DNA from: Mycolicibacterium aubagnense
GTDB lineage: Bacteria > Actinomycetota > Actinomycetes > Mycobacteriales > Mycobacteriaceae
NCBI RefSeq assembly: GCF_010730955.1
Contig: NZ_AP022577.1
Coordinates: forward strand, 3,410,001 to 3,474,000
Length of the DNA stretch: 64,000 nt
Direction of reading: 5' to 3'
Shown here: piece after piece, positions 51,351 through 59,703 of the stretch
Position numbering within the stretch: the first letter of the stretch is position 1
How the letters are laid out: every line of letters starts with the position of its first letter
The notes under the pieces: model-generated
Told to the model about the DNA's origin: nothing
What the model saw: only the letters and a program-made list of their open reading frames with translations
Database searches by the model: none
Position numbers and translations under genes: made by a program

Positions 51351-53864
51351 ATGACCGACACCATGCCGCCCGAGGGCGACCGCATCGAACCGGTTGACAT
51401 CCAGCAGGAGATGCAGCGCAGCTACATCGATTACGCCATGAGCGTCATCGTCGGCCGTGCTCTCCCCGAGGTCCGTGACGGCCTCAAGCCGGTCCACCGC
51501 CGCGTGCTCTACGCCATGTACGACTCGGGCTTCCGGCCGGATCGTTCGCACGCCAAGTCTGCGCGCTCGGTCGCCGAGACCATGGGTAACTACCACCCGC
51601 ACGGTGACTCATCGATCTACGACACCCTGGTCCGGATGGCCCAGCCGTGGTCGCTGCGCTACCCGCTGGTCGACGGTCAGGGAAACTTCGGCTCGCCGGG
51701 TAACGACCCCGCCGCCGCCATGCGTTACACCGAGGCCCGGCTCACCCCGCTGGCCATGGAGATGCTGCGCGAAATCGACGAGGAGACAGTCGATTTCATC
51801 CCCAACTACGACGGCCGCGTGCAAGAGCCGACTGTCCTGCCCAGCCGGTTCCCGAACCTGCTGGCCAACGGCTCCGGCGGTATCGCCGTCGGTATGGCCA
51901 CCAACATCCCGCCGCACAACCTCCGTGAACTCGCCGAGGCCGTGTACTGGTGCCTCGAGAACCACGAAGCGGACGAGGAGGCCACCCTCGAAGCCGTGAT
52001 GGAGCGGGTCAAGGGCCCGGACTTCCCCACGCACGGCCTGATCGTCGGGACGCAGGGCATCTCGGACACCTACCGCACCGGCCGTGGCTCGGTCCGGATG
52101 CGCGGCGTCGTCGAGATCGAGGAAGACGCCAAGGGGCGCACCTCGCTCGTCATCACCGAGCTGCCCTACCAGGTCAACCACGACAACTTCATCACCTCGA
52201 TCGCGGAGCAGGTGCGCGACGGCAGGATCGCCGGCATCTCGAACATCGAGGACCAATCCAGTGACCGCGTGGGTCTGCGCATCGTCATCGACCTCAAGCG
52301 CGACGCCGTCGCCAAGGTGGTGCTGAACAACCTCTACAAGCACACCCAGCTGCAGACCAGCTTTGGCGCCAACATGCTGTCGATCGTCGACGGCGTGCCG
52401 CGCACCCTGCGCCTGGACCAGATGATCCGGTACTACGTCGCCCACCAGCTCGACGTCATCATCCGGCGTACCCGCTACCGCCTGCGCAAGGCCAACGAGC
52501 GGGCGCACATCTTGCGCGGTTTGGTGAAAGCCCTTGACGCCCTCGATGAAGTCATCGCGCTGATCCGGGCGTCGGCCAACGCCGACGCCGCCCGGACCGG
52601 CTTGATGGAGCTGCTCGATGTCGACGAGATCCAGGCCCAGGCCATCCTCGACATGCAGCTGCGTCGCCTGGCCGCCCTGGAACGGCAGCGCATCGTCGAC
52701 GATCTGGCCAAGATCGAAGCCGAGATCGCCGACCTCGAGGACATCCTGGCCAAGCCCGAGCGGCAGCGCGCGATCGTCCACGACGAACTCAAGGAACTCG
52801 CCGACAAGTACGGCGACGACCGTCGTACCCGGATCATCGCGGCCGATGGTGACGTCACCGACGAGGACCTCATCCAGCGCGAGGACGTCGTCGTCACCAT
52901 CACCGAGACCGGCTACGCCAAGCGCACCAAAACCGACCTGTACCGCAGCCAGAAGCGCGGCGGCAAGGGTGTGCAGGGTGCCGGGCTGAAGCAGGACGAC
53001 ATCGTCAACCACTTCTTCGTGTGCTCCACACACGACTGGATCCTGTTCTTCACCACGCAGGGCCGGGTGTACCGGGCCAAGGCCTACGACCTGCCCGAGG
53101 CCTCGCGGACCGCGCGCGGCCAGCACGTGGCGAACCTGCTGGCCTTCCAGCCGGAGGAGCGCATCGCTCAGGTCATCCAGATCAAGAGCTACGAGGACGC
53201 GCCCTACCTGGTGCTCGCCACCCGCAACGGTCTGGTGAAGAAGTCGAAGCTGGCCGACTTCGACTCCAACCGCTCCGGCGGCATCGTCGCGATCAACCTG
53301 CGCGACGGCGACGAACTGGTCGGTGCGGTGCTGTGCTCCGCCGAAGAGGACCTGCTGCTGGTTTCCGCCAACGGCCAGTCCATCCGGTTCTCGGCGACCG
53401 ACGAGGCACTGCGGCCCATGGGCCGCGCAACCTCCGGTGTGCAGGGCATGCGATTCAACGAGGACGACCGGTTGCTGTCGCTCAACGTCGTGGTTCCGGA
53501 CACCTACCTGTTGGTCGCGACGGCCGGTGGTTACGCCAAGCGGACGGCCATCGACGAGTACACGGCGCAGGGCCGCGGCGGCAAGGGCATCCTCACGATC
53601 CAGTACGACCCGAAGCGTGGCAGTCTGGTCGGTGCGTTGATCGTCGATGACGACACCGAGTTGTACGCCATCACCTCCGGCGGTGGTGTCATCCGGACCG
53701 CGGCACGTCAGGTGCGCAAGGCCGGGCGACAGACCAAGGGTGTGCGGTTGATGAACCTGGGTGAGGGCGACACACTGATTGCCGTCGCGCGCAACGCTGA
53801 AGAGGCCGAGGGCGGCGACGACGACACCGAGATCGAAACCGCGACCGAGACCGACGAAACGTAG
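51351..53864 (+). CDS. gyrA: DNA gyrase subunit A
   Basis: An 837-residue cleavage subunit of gyrase. The catalytic tyrosine is Tyr126 in [12 protein letters not shown]. The quinolone-resistance region reads [14 protein letters not shown], with Ser87 at the place of Ala90 in Mtb. The C-terminal beta-pinwheel contains the GyrA-box-like QKRGGKG, and the tail is acidic. A GAAGG Shine-Dalgarno precedes ATG 51351. No intein is present. Confidence 0.98.
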   Translation: MTDTMPPEGDRIEPVDIQQEMQRSYIDYAMSVIVGRALPEVRDGLKPVHRRVLYAMYDSGFRPDRSHAKSARSVAETMGNYHPHGDSSIYDTLVRMAQPWSLRYPLVDGQGNFGSPGNDPAAAMRYTEARLTPLAMEMLREIDEETVDFIPNYDGRVQEPTVLPSRFPNLLANGSGGIAVGMATNIPPHNLRELAEAVYWCLENHEADEEATLEAVMERVKGPDFPTHGLIVGTQGISDTYRTGRGSVRMRGVVEIEEDAKGRTSLVITELPYQVNHDNFITSIAEQVRDGRIAGISNIEDQSSDRVGLRIVIDLKRDAVAKVVLNNLYKHTQLQTSFGANMLSIVDGVPRTLRLDQMIRYYVAHQLDVIIRRTRYRLRKANERAHILRGLVKALDALDEVIALIRASANADAARTGLMELLDVDEIQAQAILDMQLRRLAALERQRIVDDLAKIEAEIADLEDILAKPERQRAIVHDELKELADKYGDDRRTRIIAADGDVTDEDLIQREDVVVTITETGYAKRTKTDLYRSQKRGGKGVQGAGLKQDDIVNHFFVCSTHDWILFFTTQGRVYRAKAYDLPEASRTARGQHVANLLAFQPEERIAQVIQIKSYEDAPYLVLATRNGLVKKSKLADFDSNRSGGIVAINLRDGDELVGAVLCSAEEDLLLVSANGQSIRFSATDEALRPMGRATSGVQGMRFNEDDRLLSLNVVVPDTYLLVATAGGYAKRTAIDEYTAQGRGGKGILTIQYDPKRGSLVGALIVDDDTELYAITSGGGVIRTAARQVRKAGRQTKGVRLMNLGEGDTLIAVARNAEEAEGGDDDTEIETATETDET

Positions 53865-53865
53865 T

Positions 53866-53882
53866 GCTGGGGCTGCCCCAGC
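53866..53882 (+). terminator. Short GC hairpin after gyrA
   Basis: GCTGGGG (53866-53872) and CCCCAGC (53876-53882) form a 7-bp stem with a 3-nt loop immediately after the gyrA stop. There is no T-tract, so it may be a partial terminator or RNA-stabilising hairpin before the DUF3566 gene. Confidence 0.4.
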
Positions 53883-53906
53883 CACACTGATTGAAGGAGC
53901 CGCCAG

Positions 53907-54785
53907 GTGAGTTCCCCGAACGAGCCGGGATACACCCGTACCGGTGACGGACCCACGAGCAATAGTGGGCCGGCCACCGGATCGGGTGGCGGCGCCCATG
54001 CGGCCGACCACGGCGGTGAGGCACCGCCGTGGCAGCGGGCCCGCACCGGAGCACCGGTGGACGGCCCCGCGGCGGTCGGCCACAGCCTGGATGACCGGCT
54101 GAACCGGTTCGTCAGCGGGTCTGGCGGTTCGTCTTCGGAGGCGGAGACGACCATCACGCCGGCGATCACTCCGGATACCCCGCCCCCGGTACCGGCCGTG
54201 CCTGGAACGGGCAACGTGCCGCCGAAGCCGGTCCGCACGGCCGAGACCGTCCGGACGGAGACGCGGCCCGACGCCGCGTACGCGAGCGAGATCCCGGACC
54301 TGTCCCGTCAGCCGCAGCGCCGGGCGGGCGAACCGCGGGAGCCCCGTAGCACCGTCGCCACCGTCTCCCCGGCGCCGACTCGTTCGGCGGCGCCCCGCAG
54401 CCGCGCGGGTGCCCGTCAGGACGGCCCGGTGCGCGCCAGCATGCAGGTGCGCCGCGTCGACCCGTGGAGCGTGTTGAAGGTCTCGTTGGTGCTGTCGGTG
54501 GCGCTGTTCTTCGTCTGGATGATCGCGGTCGCGTTCCTCTACCTCGTCCTCGGTGGCATGGGTGTGTGGAGCAAGCTCAACAGCAACGTCGGCGATCTGC
54601 TCACCAGTGGTGGCGGCAGTGGCGGTGAATTGGTTTCTGCCAGTACGATTTTCGGTGGCGCGACCCTCATCGGCTTGGTGAACATCGTGCTGTTGACGGC
54701 GATGGCCACCGCGGCGGCGTTCATCTACAACCTGACGACCGATCTGGTCGGTGGCGTTGAGGTGACGCTCGCTGATCGCGACTAG
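53907..54785 (+). CDS. DUF3566 membrane protein, Rv0007 homologue
   Basis: A 292-residue protein with a long, disordered Pro/Gly-rich cytoplasmic part (about 1-175) and a C-terminal DUF3566 domain (about 180-292) with two membrane helices ([24 protein letters not shown] and [25 protein letters not shown]). It almost always follows gyrA in actinobacteria; the function is unknown. GTG 53907 has AAGGAG about 8 nt upstream. Confidence 0.93.
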   Translation: MSSPNEPGYTRTGDGPTSNSGPATGSGGGAHAADHGGEAPPWQRARTGAPVDGPAAVGHSLDDRLNRFVSGSGGSSSEAETTITPAITPDTPPPVPAVPGTGNVPPKPVRTAETVRTETRPDAAYASEIPDLSRQPQRRAGEPREPRSTVATVSPAPTRSAAPRSRAGARQDGPVRASMQVRRVDPWSVLKVSLVLSVALFFVWMIAVAFLYLVLGGMGVWSKLNSNVGDLLTSGGGSGGELVSASTIFGGATLIGLVNIVLLTAMATAAAFIYNLTTDLVGGVEVTLADRD

Positions 54786-54819
54786 TCGGCAGGCCTGCGG
54801 AAGCGACTGACGTCGCGTT

Positions 54820-54849
54820 TTGGGCGCAGAGGTACCCATACGGTAATCT
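54820..54849 (+). promoter_or_regulatory. Promoter candidate for tRNA-Ile
   Basis: TTGGGC (-35, 54820-54825), an 18-nt spacer and TAATCT (-10, 54844-54849), 26 nt before the mature tRNA 5' end. Confidence 0.55.
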
Positions 54850-54875
54850 CATCGCTCGGCCGCAAGGCCACTTTC

Positions 54876-54949
54876 GGGCCTATAGCTCAGGCGGTTAGAG
54901 CGCTTCGCTGATAACGAAGAGGTCGGAGGTTCGAGTCCTCCTAGGCCCA
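54876..54949 (+). tRNA. ileT: tRNA-Ile (GAT anticodon)
   Basis: A 74-nt cloverleaf. The acceptor stem GGGCCTA pairs with TAGGCCC, the D-loop AGCTCAGGCGGTTAGAGC and T-loop TTCGAGT are standard, and the anticodon GAT is at 54910-54912 in the loop CTGATAA. The discriminator base is A, and CCA is not encoded. It has the same place after gyrA and Rv0007 as Mtb ileT. Confidence 0.97.
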
Positions 54950-54991
54950 CGGAAGTCGGTATCACCGACTCCCCCACCGGAAGGGTGCACC

Positions 54992-55114
54992 GTGAGATTG
55001 GTTCTGCTGGTGCTCGGTGCCATGGTCGCAGTCGCCGCCGGCTTCGTGTGGCGAACCAGGCATGGCGCAGAGGTCTGGCACTCAATTCAACCGGACACCA
55101 TCGAGGGGCCTTAG
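54992..55114 (+). CDS. 40-residue membrane peptide, DLW-39-like
   Basis: A small open frame between the two tRNA genes: GTG 54992, with GGAAGGG about 8 nt upstream, reads RLVLLVLGAMVAVAAGFVW, then RTRHGAEVWHSIQPDTIEGP. One membrane helix is followed by a short acidic tail with an EVW-type motif, resembling the DLW-39 family of short actinobacterial proteins found at this locus. Its TAG stop (55112-55114) lies inside the 5' end of tRNA-Ala. Coding is supported by position, Shine-Dalgarno and composition, but not proven. Confidence 0.6.
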   Translation: MRLVLLVLGAMVAVAAGFVWRTRHGAEVWHSIQPDTIEGP

Positions 55115-55177
55115 CTCAGTTGGTAGAGCGCTGCCTTTGCAAGGCAGATGTCAGGAGTTCGAATCTCCTAGGCTCCA
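55105..55177 (+). tRNA. alaT: tRNA-Ala (TGC anticodon)
   Basis: A 73-nt cloverleaf. The acceptor GGGGCCT pairs with AGGCTCC (one G-T pair), the T-loop is TTCGAAT, and the anticodon TGC is at 55138-55140. CCA is not encoded. Its first 10 bases overlap the end of the small membrane peptide frame. Confidence 0.97.
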
Positions 55178-55199
55178 CAAAATCCACAGCAGGTTGCAG

Positions 55200-55233
55200 A
55201 GCGGTTCCGAGAGCAGTCGTCGGGGCCGCTTTT
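55200..55233 (+). terminator. Terminator after tRNA-Ala
   Basis: AGCGGTTCCGA (55200-55210) pairs with TCGGGGCCGCT (55220-55230), including two G-T pairs, with a 9-nt loop and a following TTT. Confidence 0.65.
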
Positions 55234-55287
55234 CGTTGGTCTATGCGACAGTGCTCCGCCTCCAAGATGGCTCCAACCGCACGGCCC

Positions 55288-55293
55288 TAACCT
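55288..55293 (+). promoter_or_regulatory. Putative leaderless -10 for the small unknown protein
   Basis: TAACCT followed by 7 nt and ATG 55301. Confidence 0.5.
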
Positions 55294-55300
55294 GGCGGTT

Positions 55301-55672
55301 ATGACGACAGAGATCAGCTACGCGAAGTGGATGCTGCCACTGTCCGTGCCGTTCGGCCTGGGTCCGCGCCACAGCGAGGTGCAGGTGCGCGACGGCGCGC
55401 TGCACGTCTCCATGGGGTGGGGCTTCTCCGCCGAGATCCCGTTGAGTTCCATCACCGAAGCCAGCCGGTGGCAAGGCCGCATCACGTCCTGGGGCGTGCA
55501 CGGGTTCCGAGGACGGTGGCTGGTCAACGGTTCGTCGGACGGGGTGGTGGCGCTGACCATGGATCCACCCGTCAAGGCGAAGGTGTGCGGCGTGCCGGTG
55601 ACGCTGCGGGAACTCGGGGTCAGCGTCACCGATCCCGACGCGCTCATCGCGGCCTGCACTACGACCGATTGA
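55301..55672 (+). CDS. Hypothetical protein, mycobacterial
   Basis: A 123-residue soluble protein with no signal peptide or membrane helix. Its strand-rich pattern (HSEVQVRDGALHVSMGWGFSAEIPLSSITEASRW, then WLVNGSSDGVVALTMDPPV) resembles a small beta-barrel of PH-like type, in which a first strand pair is followed by a SITEA turn. I cannot assign a function. It is convergent with the TetR gene (4-bp gap). The -10 spacing supports the ATG. Confidence 0.75.
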   Translation: MTTEISYAKWMLPLSVPFGLGPRHSEVQVRDGALHVSMGWGFSAEIPLSSITEASRWQGRITSWGVHGFRGRWLVNGSSDGVVALTMDPPVKAKVCGVPVTLRELGVSVTDPDALIAACTTTD

Positions 55673-55676
55673 CGGA

Positions 55677-56285
55677 CTAGCCGCAGGCCAGGCCACTGAT
55701 CCCGTGCCATAGCCATTCGGTCGTGGTGTCGACGATCTCGCGGCGGGACACCTCCGGATGGTTGAGCCACCACGTGGAGACGCCCCTGATGGCCGAAGTC
55801 AGAAGGACCAGCTTGGCTTCGAGCAAGGGGCTGTCGGCCGTAAACCCCGCGCTGGCCAAGTCGCCGGCCAATGCGGCCCCAAGGGCTTGATCGGCCGTCT
55901 GGCTGAGTTGAAGGCCCACTTCAGCGATTTCCGGGTCGGCAAGAGAGTCGAGAGCGAGGATGCGAAACGCGAGCGGCCGCGTGTGCAAGAACTCGAAGTG
56001 TGCATCCAGCACTGCGGCCATGCGGTCGCGAGGTGTTCCGGTGCTGCCGGAAATCCGTTCGGACAGCACGGCAACCAAGGCCGTCACCTCGTCGGCCAAG
56101 AACGACAGCACCAAATCCTTCTTTGACGGGAAATGGTCGTAGACGACCGTGCGCGTCACCCCTGCCTCGGCAGCGATGTCGGCGATCGACACGTCGTCGT
56201 ATGGGCGTTCTGCCAGCAGCGTGCGGGCTGCGTCGACGATCAGTACGCGCCGCTGGGCGCCGTTCATTCGTCGCTTCTCGGCCAT
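55677..56285 (-). CDS. TetR family transcriptional regulator
   Basis: A 202-residue repressor-type protein. The N-terminal DNA-binding domain has IVDAARTLLAERPYDDVSIADIAAEAGVTRTVVYDHFPSKKDLVLSFL. The C-terminal helical domain would bind an unknown ligand. ATG 56285 has TATTGT ending 7 nt upstream, suggesting a leaderless transcript; ATG 56267 is an alternative. It is divergent from the MpaB-family oxygenase gene across 66 bp that hold two matching palindromes, so it very likely controls that gene and itself. Confidence 0.93.
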   Translation of the reverse strand: MAEKRRMNGAQRRVLIVDAARTLLAERPYDDVSIADIAAEAGVTRTVVYDHFPSKKDLVLSFLADEVTALVAVLSERISGSTGTPRDRMAAVLDAHFEFLHTRPLAFRILALDSLADPEIAEVGLQLSQTADQALGAALAGDLASAGFTADSPLLEAKLVLLTSAIRGVSTWWLNHPEVSRREIVDTTTEWLWHGISGLACG

Positions 56286-56292
56286 CGGGAAG

Positions 56293-56298
56293 ACAATA
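56293..56298 (-). promoter_or_regulatory. Putative leaderless -10 for the TetR gene
   Basis: TATTGT on the minus strand, 7 nt before ATG 56285 and next to the first operator palindrome. Confidence 0.5.
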
Positions 56299-56339
56299 AC
56301 CGACACCGGTGTCTGTTGACAACCGACACCGGTGTCGGT
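56299..56339. promoter_or_regulatory. Two palindromic TetR operators
   Basis: ACCGACACCGGTGTCGGT (56322-56339) is a perfect 18-bp palindrome. ACCGACACCGGTGTCTGT (56299-56316) is a second copy with one mismatch. Their centres are 23 bp apart, filling the divergent promoter region. Confidence 0.8.
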
Positions 56340-56351
56340 AATGCTCTGGAC

Positions 56352-57623
56352 ATGAAATCCGCCGCGGCCATCGACGCCGCCACACCGGGCCGGACACCGA
56401 CGGAATTCCTGTATTGGCAACGCATCGACGACCCCGTCGTGCAGCGGGCGCGCAAAGCGTGGCAGAAGGTGTGGCGATTCGATCCACAGCCGTCCGACGA
56501 CTACGTCCAGAGGTTCGCGCAGGCCTACTACCACGCAGACCCGGTGGCCGAGGCGTTCGTCGACGAGGTGTATCTCGGGGAGATCGGCCCGAAGGCCGGC
56601 CGCGCGATGCTGGACCAGGCACTGGACCACGGCATCGAATCGGTCCCCGATGCGCCGGCGTCGATGGTCAGGCTGTTCGAAGAGTTCGAGACGGCGCCGG
56701 ACTGGCTCGACCATGAGCTCATGGAGAAGGGCGCCAAGGTGTTTCGGCGCTGGGGCACCGCAGTGTTCAGCTTCGCCACGACGAGCACTCTTGAGATGTA
56801 CTCGGAAAGTTCGATCACCAAGCCACTGTCGTACGCGGGCGGATATGCCGGGGACAAGGCCCACAAACGTCAGATGGAGACGGTGCGGTTCTGGATCGAC
56901 GTGTCCGAGCCGGGTGGGCTGGGCCCGGGTGCGCGCGGGCGGGCGACGGCGATGCGGGTGCGCGTCATGCACGTGTTCATCAGGCGCAAGCTGATGCAGC
57001 GGCCGGAATGGAATCTCGATGCCTGGGGTGTGCCGATCAGCATCGGTGATGCGACGCTCACCTTGATGGGCGGCAGCATCGTTCCCGGGCTCGCGCTGTG
57101 GAGCGCCGGACATCAGACCACGATCACCGAAATTGAAGCGACGCTGCACTTTTGGCGCTACGTCGGGCACCTCCTCGGCGTGCAGCCGGACTGGTATCCG
57201 CGCGACTTCCGGGAGTCCGTTCAGTTGATGTTCGCGGCATTCGTGAAGCGGGCATACACCGCCGGCGATGACGGCAAGGAACTCGTTGAGTCGTACCTGC
57301 CCGCGTTCAAGCCGAAACCGGGTACGCCGCTGCGCAAGCGGATCCGCGACGAATTCAACTACCGGCTGCAGATCGGCTACACCGGTGTCTGGCTGCTGCC
57401 CACCACCTACTCCAGGCACCGCATGCCGCGGCGGATGCCATGGGTGCTCATGCCCGCAGTGGCCGCGCCCGTCACCTTTGTGATGGAGACCGTACGCCGC
57501 TTGGTGCCCCGCCTCGACAGTGTCGCCGACGCGGTGCAACGCCGACGGCGTGAAGCCTGGTACCGCAATGAAATGGGCGACGCTGCCGCGGAATTCACTC
57601 CGGTCGAGGAATTCCGCCGCTGA
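56352..57623 (+). CDS. MpaB/DUF2236 family oxygenase-like protein
   Basis: A 423-residue protein of the DUF2236 group, which includes the haem-b latex-clearing proteins and MpaB' oxygenases. Conserved features are the helix RRWGTAVFSFATTSTLEMYSESS, the motif RGRATAMRVRVMHVFIRRKL (with a candidate haem-ligand His) and PISIGDATLTLMGGS. It lacks a signal peptide. The substrate is unknown; long-chain lipids or terpenoids are possible. It is divergent from the TetR gene and separated from it by two palindromic operators. ATG 56352 has no strong Shine-Dalgarno. Confidence 0.87.
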   Translation: MKSAAAIDAATPGRTPTEFLYWQRIDDPVVQRARKAWQKVWRFDPQPSDDYVQRFAQAYYHADPVAEAFVDEVYLGEIGPKAGRAMLDQALDHGIESVPDAPASMVRLFEEFETAPDWLDHELMEKGAKVFRRWGTAVFSFATTSTLEMYSESSITKPLSYAGGYAGDKAHKRQMETVRFWIDVSEPGGLGPGARGRATAMRVRVMHVFIRRKLMQRPEWNLDAWGVPISIGDATLTLMGGSIVPGLALWSAGHQTTITEIEATLHFWRYVGHLLGVQPDWYPRDFRESVQLMFAAFVKRAYTAGDDGKELVESYLPAFKPKPGTPLRKRIRDEFNYRLQIGYTGVWLLPTTYSRHRMPRRMPWVLMPAVAAPVTFVMETVRRLVPRLDSVADAVQRRRREAWYRNEMGDAAAEFTPVEEFRR

Positions 57624-57630
57624 CGAGAGT

Positions 57631-57673
57631 GAGCTTGTGTGCCAGATCCGGCTCGGATTTGGCACACAAGCTC
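57631..57673. terminator. 20-bp inverted repeat between convergent genes
   Basis: Arms at 57631-57650 and 57654-57673 (starting GAGCTTGTGTGCC and ending GGCACACAAGCTC) pair over 20 positions with one G-T pair and a 3-nt loop. It starts 8 bp after the MpaB-like stop and 17 bp before the cwsA stop, so it probably ends both transcripts. No T-tract is present. Confidence 0.7.
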
Positions 57674-57690
57674 AGTATCGGCGCGAAAAG

Positions 57691-58059
57691 CTAGGGCTGC
57701 GGCGTGACGTCCACGCTCGGGGGCAGCGGGGAGGGCTCCGGCTGCATCGAGCGCCTCACGATCGAGAACGTGATGCCACCGAGGGCCAGCACTGCGACGG
57801 TGACGCCGGCTATCAGCAGGGGACGACGACGCTTGCTGCCCGTCTGCACCACGACCGCCAGATCACCCGCGGCATCCTCGCCGCGGTGGCACCGTCGCCC
57901 GACCCACCGGGCGGTACCAACCGTCGATCCGACGCCCAGGCCGAGCACCCCGCGCAGGATCAGCAGCGGCCCGACGATCGAGTACTTCAGTCCCCGGCCC
58001 AGCCGGGCACCGGAACTGGGGCGGCTGACCTCGGGGACGTTCTCGGTGACAGTGCTCAT
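57691..58059 (-). CDS. cwsA: Cell wall synthesis protein CwsA, Rv0008c homologue
   Basis: A 122-residue membrane protein. In mycobacteria CwsA interacts with CrgA and Wag31 at poles and septa. The N-terminal part (RLGRGLKYSIVGPLLILRGVLGLGVGSTVGTARWVG) is amphipathic/hydrophobic, and one clear helix lies at about residues 80-101 (PLLIAGVTVAVLALGGITFSIV), followed by a Pro-rich tail. Identification rests on position (beside ppiA, close to crgA) and on overall pattern. An AGAGGCTGG Shine-Dalgarno-like stretch precedes ATG 58059. Confidence 0.85.
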   Translation of the reverse strand: MSTVTENVPEVSRPSSGARLGRGLKYSIVGPLLILRGVLGLGVGSTVGTARWVGRRCHRGEDAAGDLAVVVQTGSKRRRPLLIAGVTVAVLALGGITFSIVRRSMQPEPSPLPPSVDVTPQP

Positions 58060-58191
58060 CAACCAGCCTCTCTGCCGGACATGATTTGTGGAGAGAACCG
58101 AAGCGGGGGCTCGGTTCTGCGTTCGGGCTTCCACGTTATTCGTTGGGGGGCGACTTCGGGGTCTTAAATGTGAGTGGCAGACTGACTTTCC

Positions 58192-58719
58192 GTGACGAGC
58201 CCCATTCAGACTGCGACCGCGACGCTGCACACCAACCGCGGCGACATCAAGATTGCTTTGTTCGGTAACCACGCGCCCAAGACTGTTGCCAACTTCGTTG
58301 GACTGGCCCAGGGCACCAAGGATTACTCCACCGAGAACGCCTCGGGCGGCACCTCCGGCCCGTTCTACGACGGCGTCGTCTTCCACCGCGTCATCGACGG
58401 CTTCATGATCCAGGGCGGTGACCCGACCGGCACCGGCCGCGGCGGCCCGGGCTACCAGTTCGCCGACGAGTTCCACCCGGAGCTGCAGTTCGACAAGCCG
58501 TACCTGCTCGCCATGGCCAACGCCGGCCCGGGCACCAACGGTTCGCAGTTCTTCATCACCGTCGGCCCGACCCCGCACCTGAACCGTCGACACACCATCT
58601 TCGGTGAGGTCGTCGACCCGGAGTCGCAGAAGGTTGTGGACGCCATCGCCTCCACCGCCGTCGACCGCGGTGATCGCCCGACGGAGCCGGTCGTCGTCGA
58701 CTCGGTCACCGTTTCCTAG
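58192..58719 (+). CDS. ppiA: Peptidyl-prolyl cis-trans isomerase A (cyclophilin)
   Basis: A 175-residue cytoplasmic cyclophilin. Key motifs are [31 protein letters not shown] (active-site Arg, Phe, Met, Gln), [18 protein letters not shown] and [11 protein letters not shown] 58192 is chosen by length; no good Shine-Dalgarno is visible. It is divergent from cwsA and is followed by a strong hairpin terminator. Confidence 0.96.
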   Translation: MTSPIQTATATLHTNRGDIKIALFGNHAPKTVANFVGLAQGTKDYSTENASGGTSGPFYDGVVFHRVIDGFMIQGGDPTGTGRGGPGYQFADEFHPELQFDKPYLLAMANAGPGTNGSQFFITVGPTPHLNRRHTIFGEVVDPESQKVVDAIASTAVDRGDRPTEPVVVDSVTVS

Positions 58720-58734
58720 TCCCAGCCTGACGCG

Positions 58735-58776
58735 CGGCGCGGCAGTCCCCCACCGGGGCTGCCGCGCCGTTTGCGT
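58735..58776. terminator. Strong hairpin terminator after ppiA
   Basis: CGGCGCGGCAG-T-CCCC (58735-58750) pairs with GGGGCTGCCGCGCCG (58755-58769), with one bulged T and a 4-nt loop, followed by TTTGCGTT. It serves ppiA and possibly the convergent Rv0010c homologue. Confidence 0.75.
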
Positions 58777-59189
58777 TACGGGATGTAGCCGGCGTCGGTC
58801 AGGGCGTCGAGGACGTTGATGGGGTCGGTGCCGACGTCCCAGCGGGTGAAGACCAGCAGCCGATCGTCGACGGTGTCGAGTTCGAGCAGCCGGACGTTGC
58901 GGGTGAGCCGCCGGAACTCGGTGATGCGCACGGTCTTGAGGTCGGCCTGTGTATAAGTCTGCGTGCCAAACCACCCGCGAACCACCAGGCCCGCGGGCGT
59001 GATCGCCAGCTTCGGGCGGGCGCGCCAGGACATGAGGGCGAAGATCAGCAGACCGATGGCGGCGATGCCGCCGAGAAAGCGTCCCGGGAGGTCAGTCACC
59101 GACGTCAGGGCGACTGCGGCGAGGACGAGACCGCCTGCTCCGCAGGCCGCGATGCCGGCCGTCGGTGGGCTCCATTGAGTTTGTTCCAC
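58776..59189 (-). CDS. PH-domain membrane protein, Rv0010c homologue
   Basis: A 137-residue protein with two membrane segments (about residues 10-30 and 35-54: IAACGAGGLVLAAVALTSV, FLGGIAAIGLLIFALMSW) and a C-terminal bacterial PH-like domain (KLAITPAGLVVRGWFGTQTYTQADLKTVRITEFRRLTRNVRLLELD). The function is unknown. The position between ppiA and crgA matches Mtb. GTG 59189 lacks a close Shine-Dalgarno. Palindromes and a DnaA box lie just upstream. Confidence 0.87.
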   Translation of the reverse strand: MEQTQWSPPTAGIAACGAGGLVLAAVALTSVTDLPGRFLGGIAAIGLLIFALMSWRARPKLAITPAGLVVRGWFGTQTYTQADLKTVRITEFRRLTRNVRLLELDTVDDRLLVFTRWDVGTDPINVLDALTDAGYIP

Positions 59190-59215
59190 GAGATATCCAC
59201 ACCCTTGGGGGCAAG

Positions 59216-59224
59216 TTATCCACA
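59216..59224 (+). promoter_or_regulatory. Perfect DnaA box upstream of the Rv0010c homologue
   Basis: TTATCCACA within the 15-mer AAGTTATCCACAGGC, identical to the one at 27659-27673. Confidence 0.6.
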
Positions 59225-59230
59225 GGCACT

Positions 59231-59264
59231 ATCCCCAATGGGGATGAATCACATCGATGTGATT
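59231..59264. promoter_or_regulatory. Two adjacent palindromes in the crgA-Rv0010c gap
   Basis: ATCCCC-AAT-GGGGAT (59231-59245) and the perfect 18-bp AATCACATCGATGTGATT (59247-59264). The second looks like a dimeric regulator site. They lie downstream of crgA and upstream of the Rv0010c homologue on the minus strand. Confidence 0.5.
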
Positions 59265-59337
59265 GGGTGACCGTGAGGTTGCCGATTGGGTTACGCAGCG
59301 AGACCGGGATGTAACGAACCGGGGCGGAAAACCCAGG

Positions 59338-59622
59338 TCAGCGCCACCGCATGGTCAGCAGCAGGCCGGTGATCATGAACGCGAAGGCGATCGCGTAGTT
59401 CCACTGGGCCAGGTCGGCCATCCACTGCAGAAGGTGGGGAGTACCGGCCGGGTTCAGCGCGGCGAGCTGGAACACCGCCAGCCAGATCAGCCCGATCAGC
59501 ATGAGCGAGCAGAAGAACACCACGAACCACACGCTCGACGGTCCGGCCTTGACCTTCACCGGCGTCCGACTCACCGGGTTGATGGTGAAGTCGTTCTTCT
59601 TGCGAACCTTGGACTTGGGCAT
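59338..59622 (-). CDS. crgA: Cell division protein CrgA
   Basis: A 94-residue membrane protein of the mycobacterial divisome that contacts FtsZ, FtsQ, FtsI and CwsA. The basic N-terminus [24 protein letters not shown] is followed by two membrane helices ([21 protein letters not shown] and [18 protein letters not shown]). ATG 59622 has GAAGG about 7 nt upstream and gives the standard length of 93-94 residues. It is divergent from the DUF881 gene. Confidence 0.95.
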   Translation of the reverse strand: MPKSKVRKKNDFTINPVSRTPVKVKAGPSSVWFVVFFCSLMLIGLIWLAVFQLAALNPAGTPHLLQWMADLAQWNYAIAFAFMITGLLLTMRWR

Positions 59623-59703
59623 TGGTACCTTCGCGGACTGTTCGGTGCCGCACTTCCGCGCCGGCGGAGAAAAACCGGCAATTCGGTGCGACGATGGAGC
59701 GGT

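Noticed and set aside
51609..54839. Minus-strand open frame of more than 1000 codons opposite gyrA
   Set aside because: It is a mirror of gyrA caused by high GC content. It has no domain pattern, and its composition is the arginine/valine/glycine-rich type of antisense frames.
55677..57665. Minus-strand frame of 662 codons covering the TetR gene and the complement of the oxygenase gene
   Set aside because: Only the last 202 codons are a TetR protein; the rest is the shadow of the plus-strand MpaB-like gene.
59247..59264. CRP/Fnr operator in the crgA-Rv0010c gap
   Set aside because: The TGTGA and TCACA half-sites are in the reverse order to the CRP consensus, so it is reported only as an unassigned palindrome.
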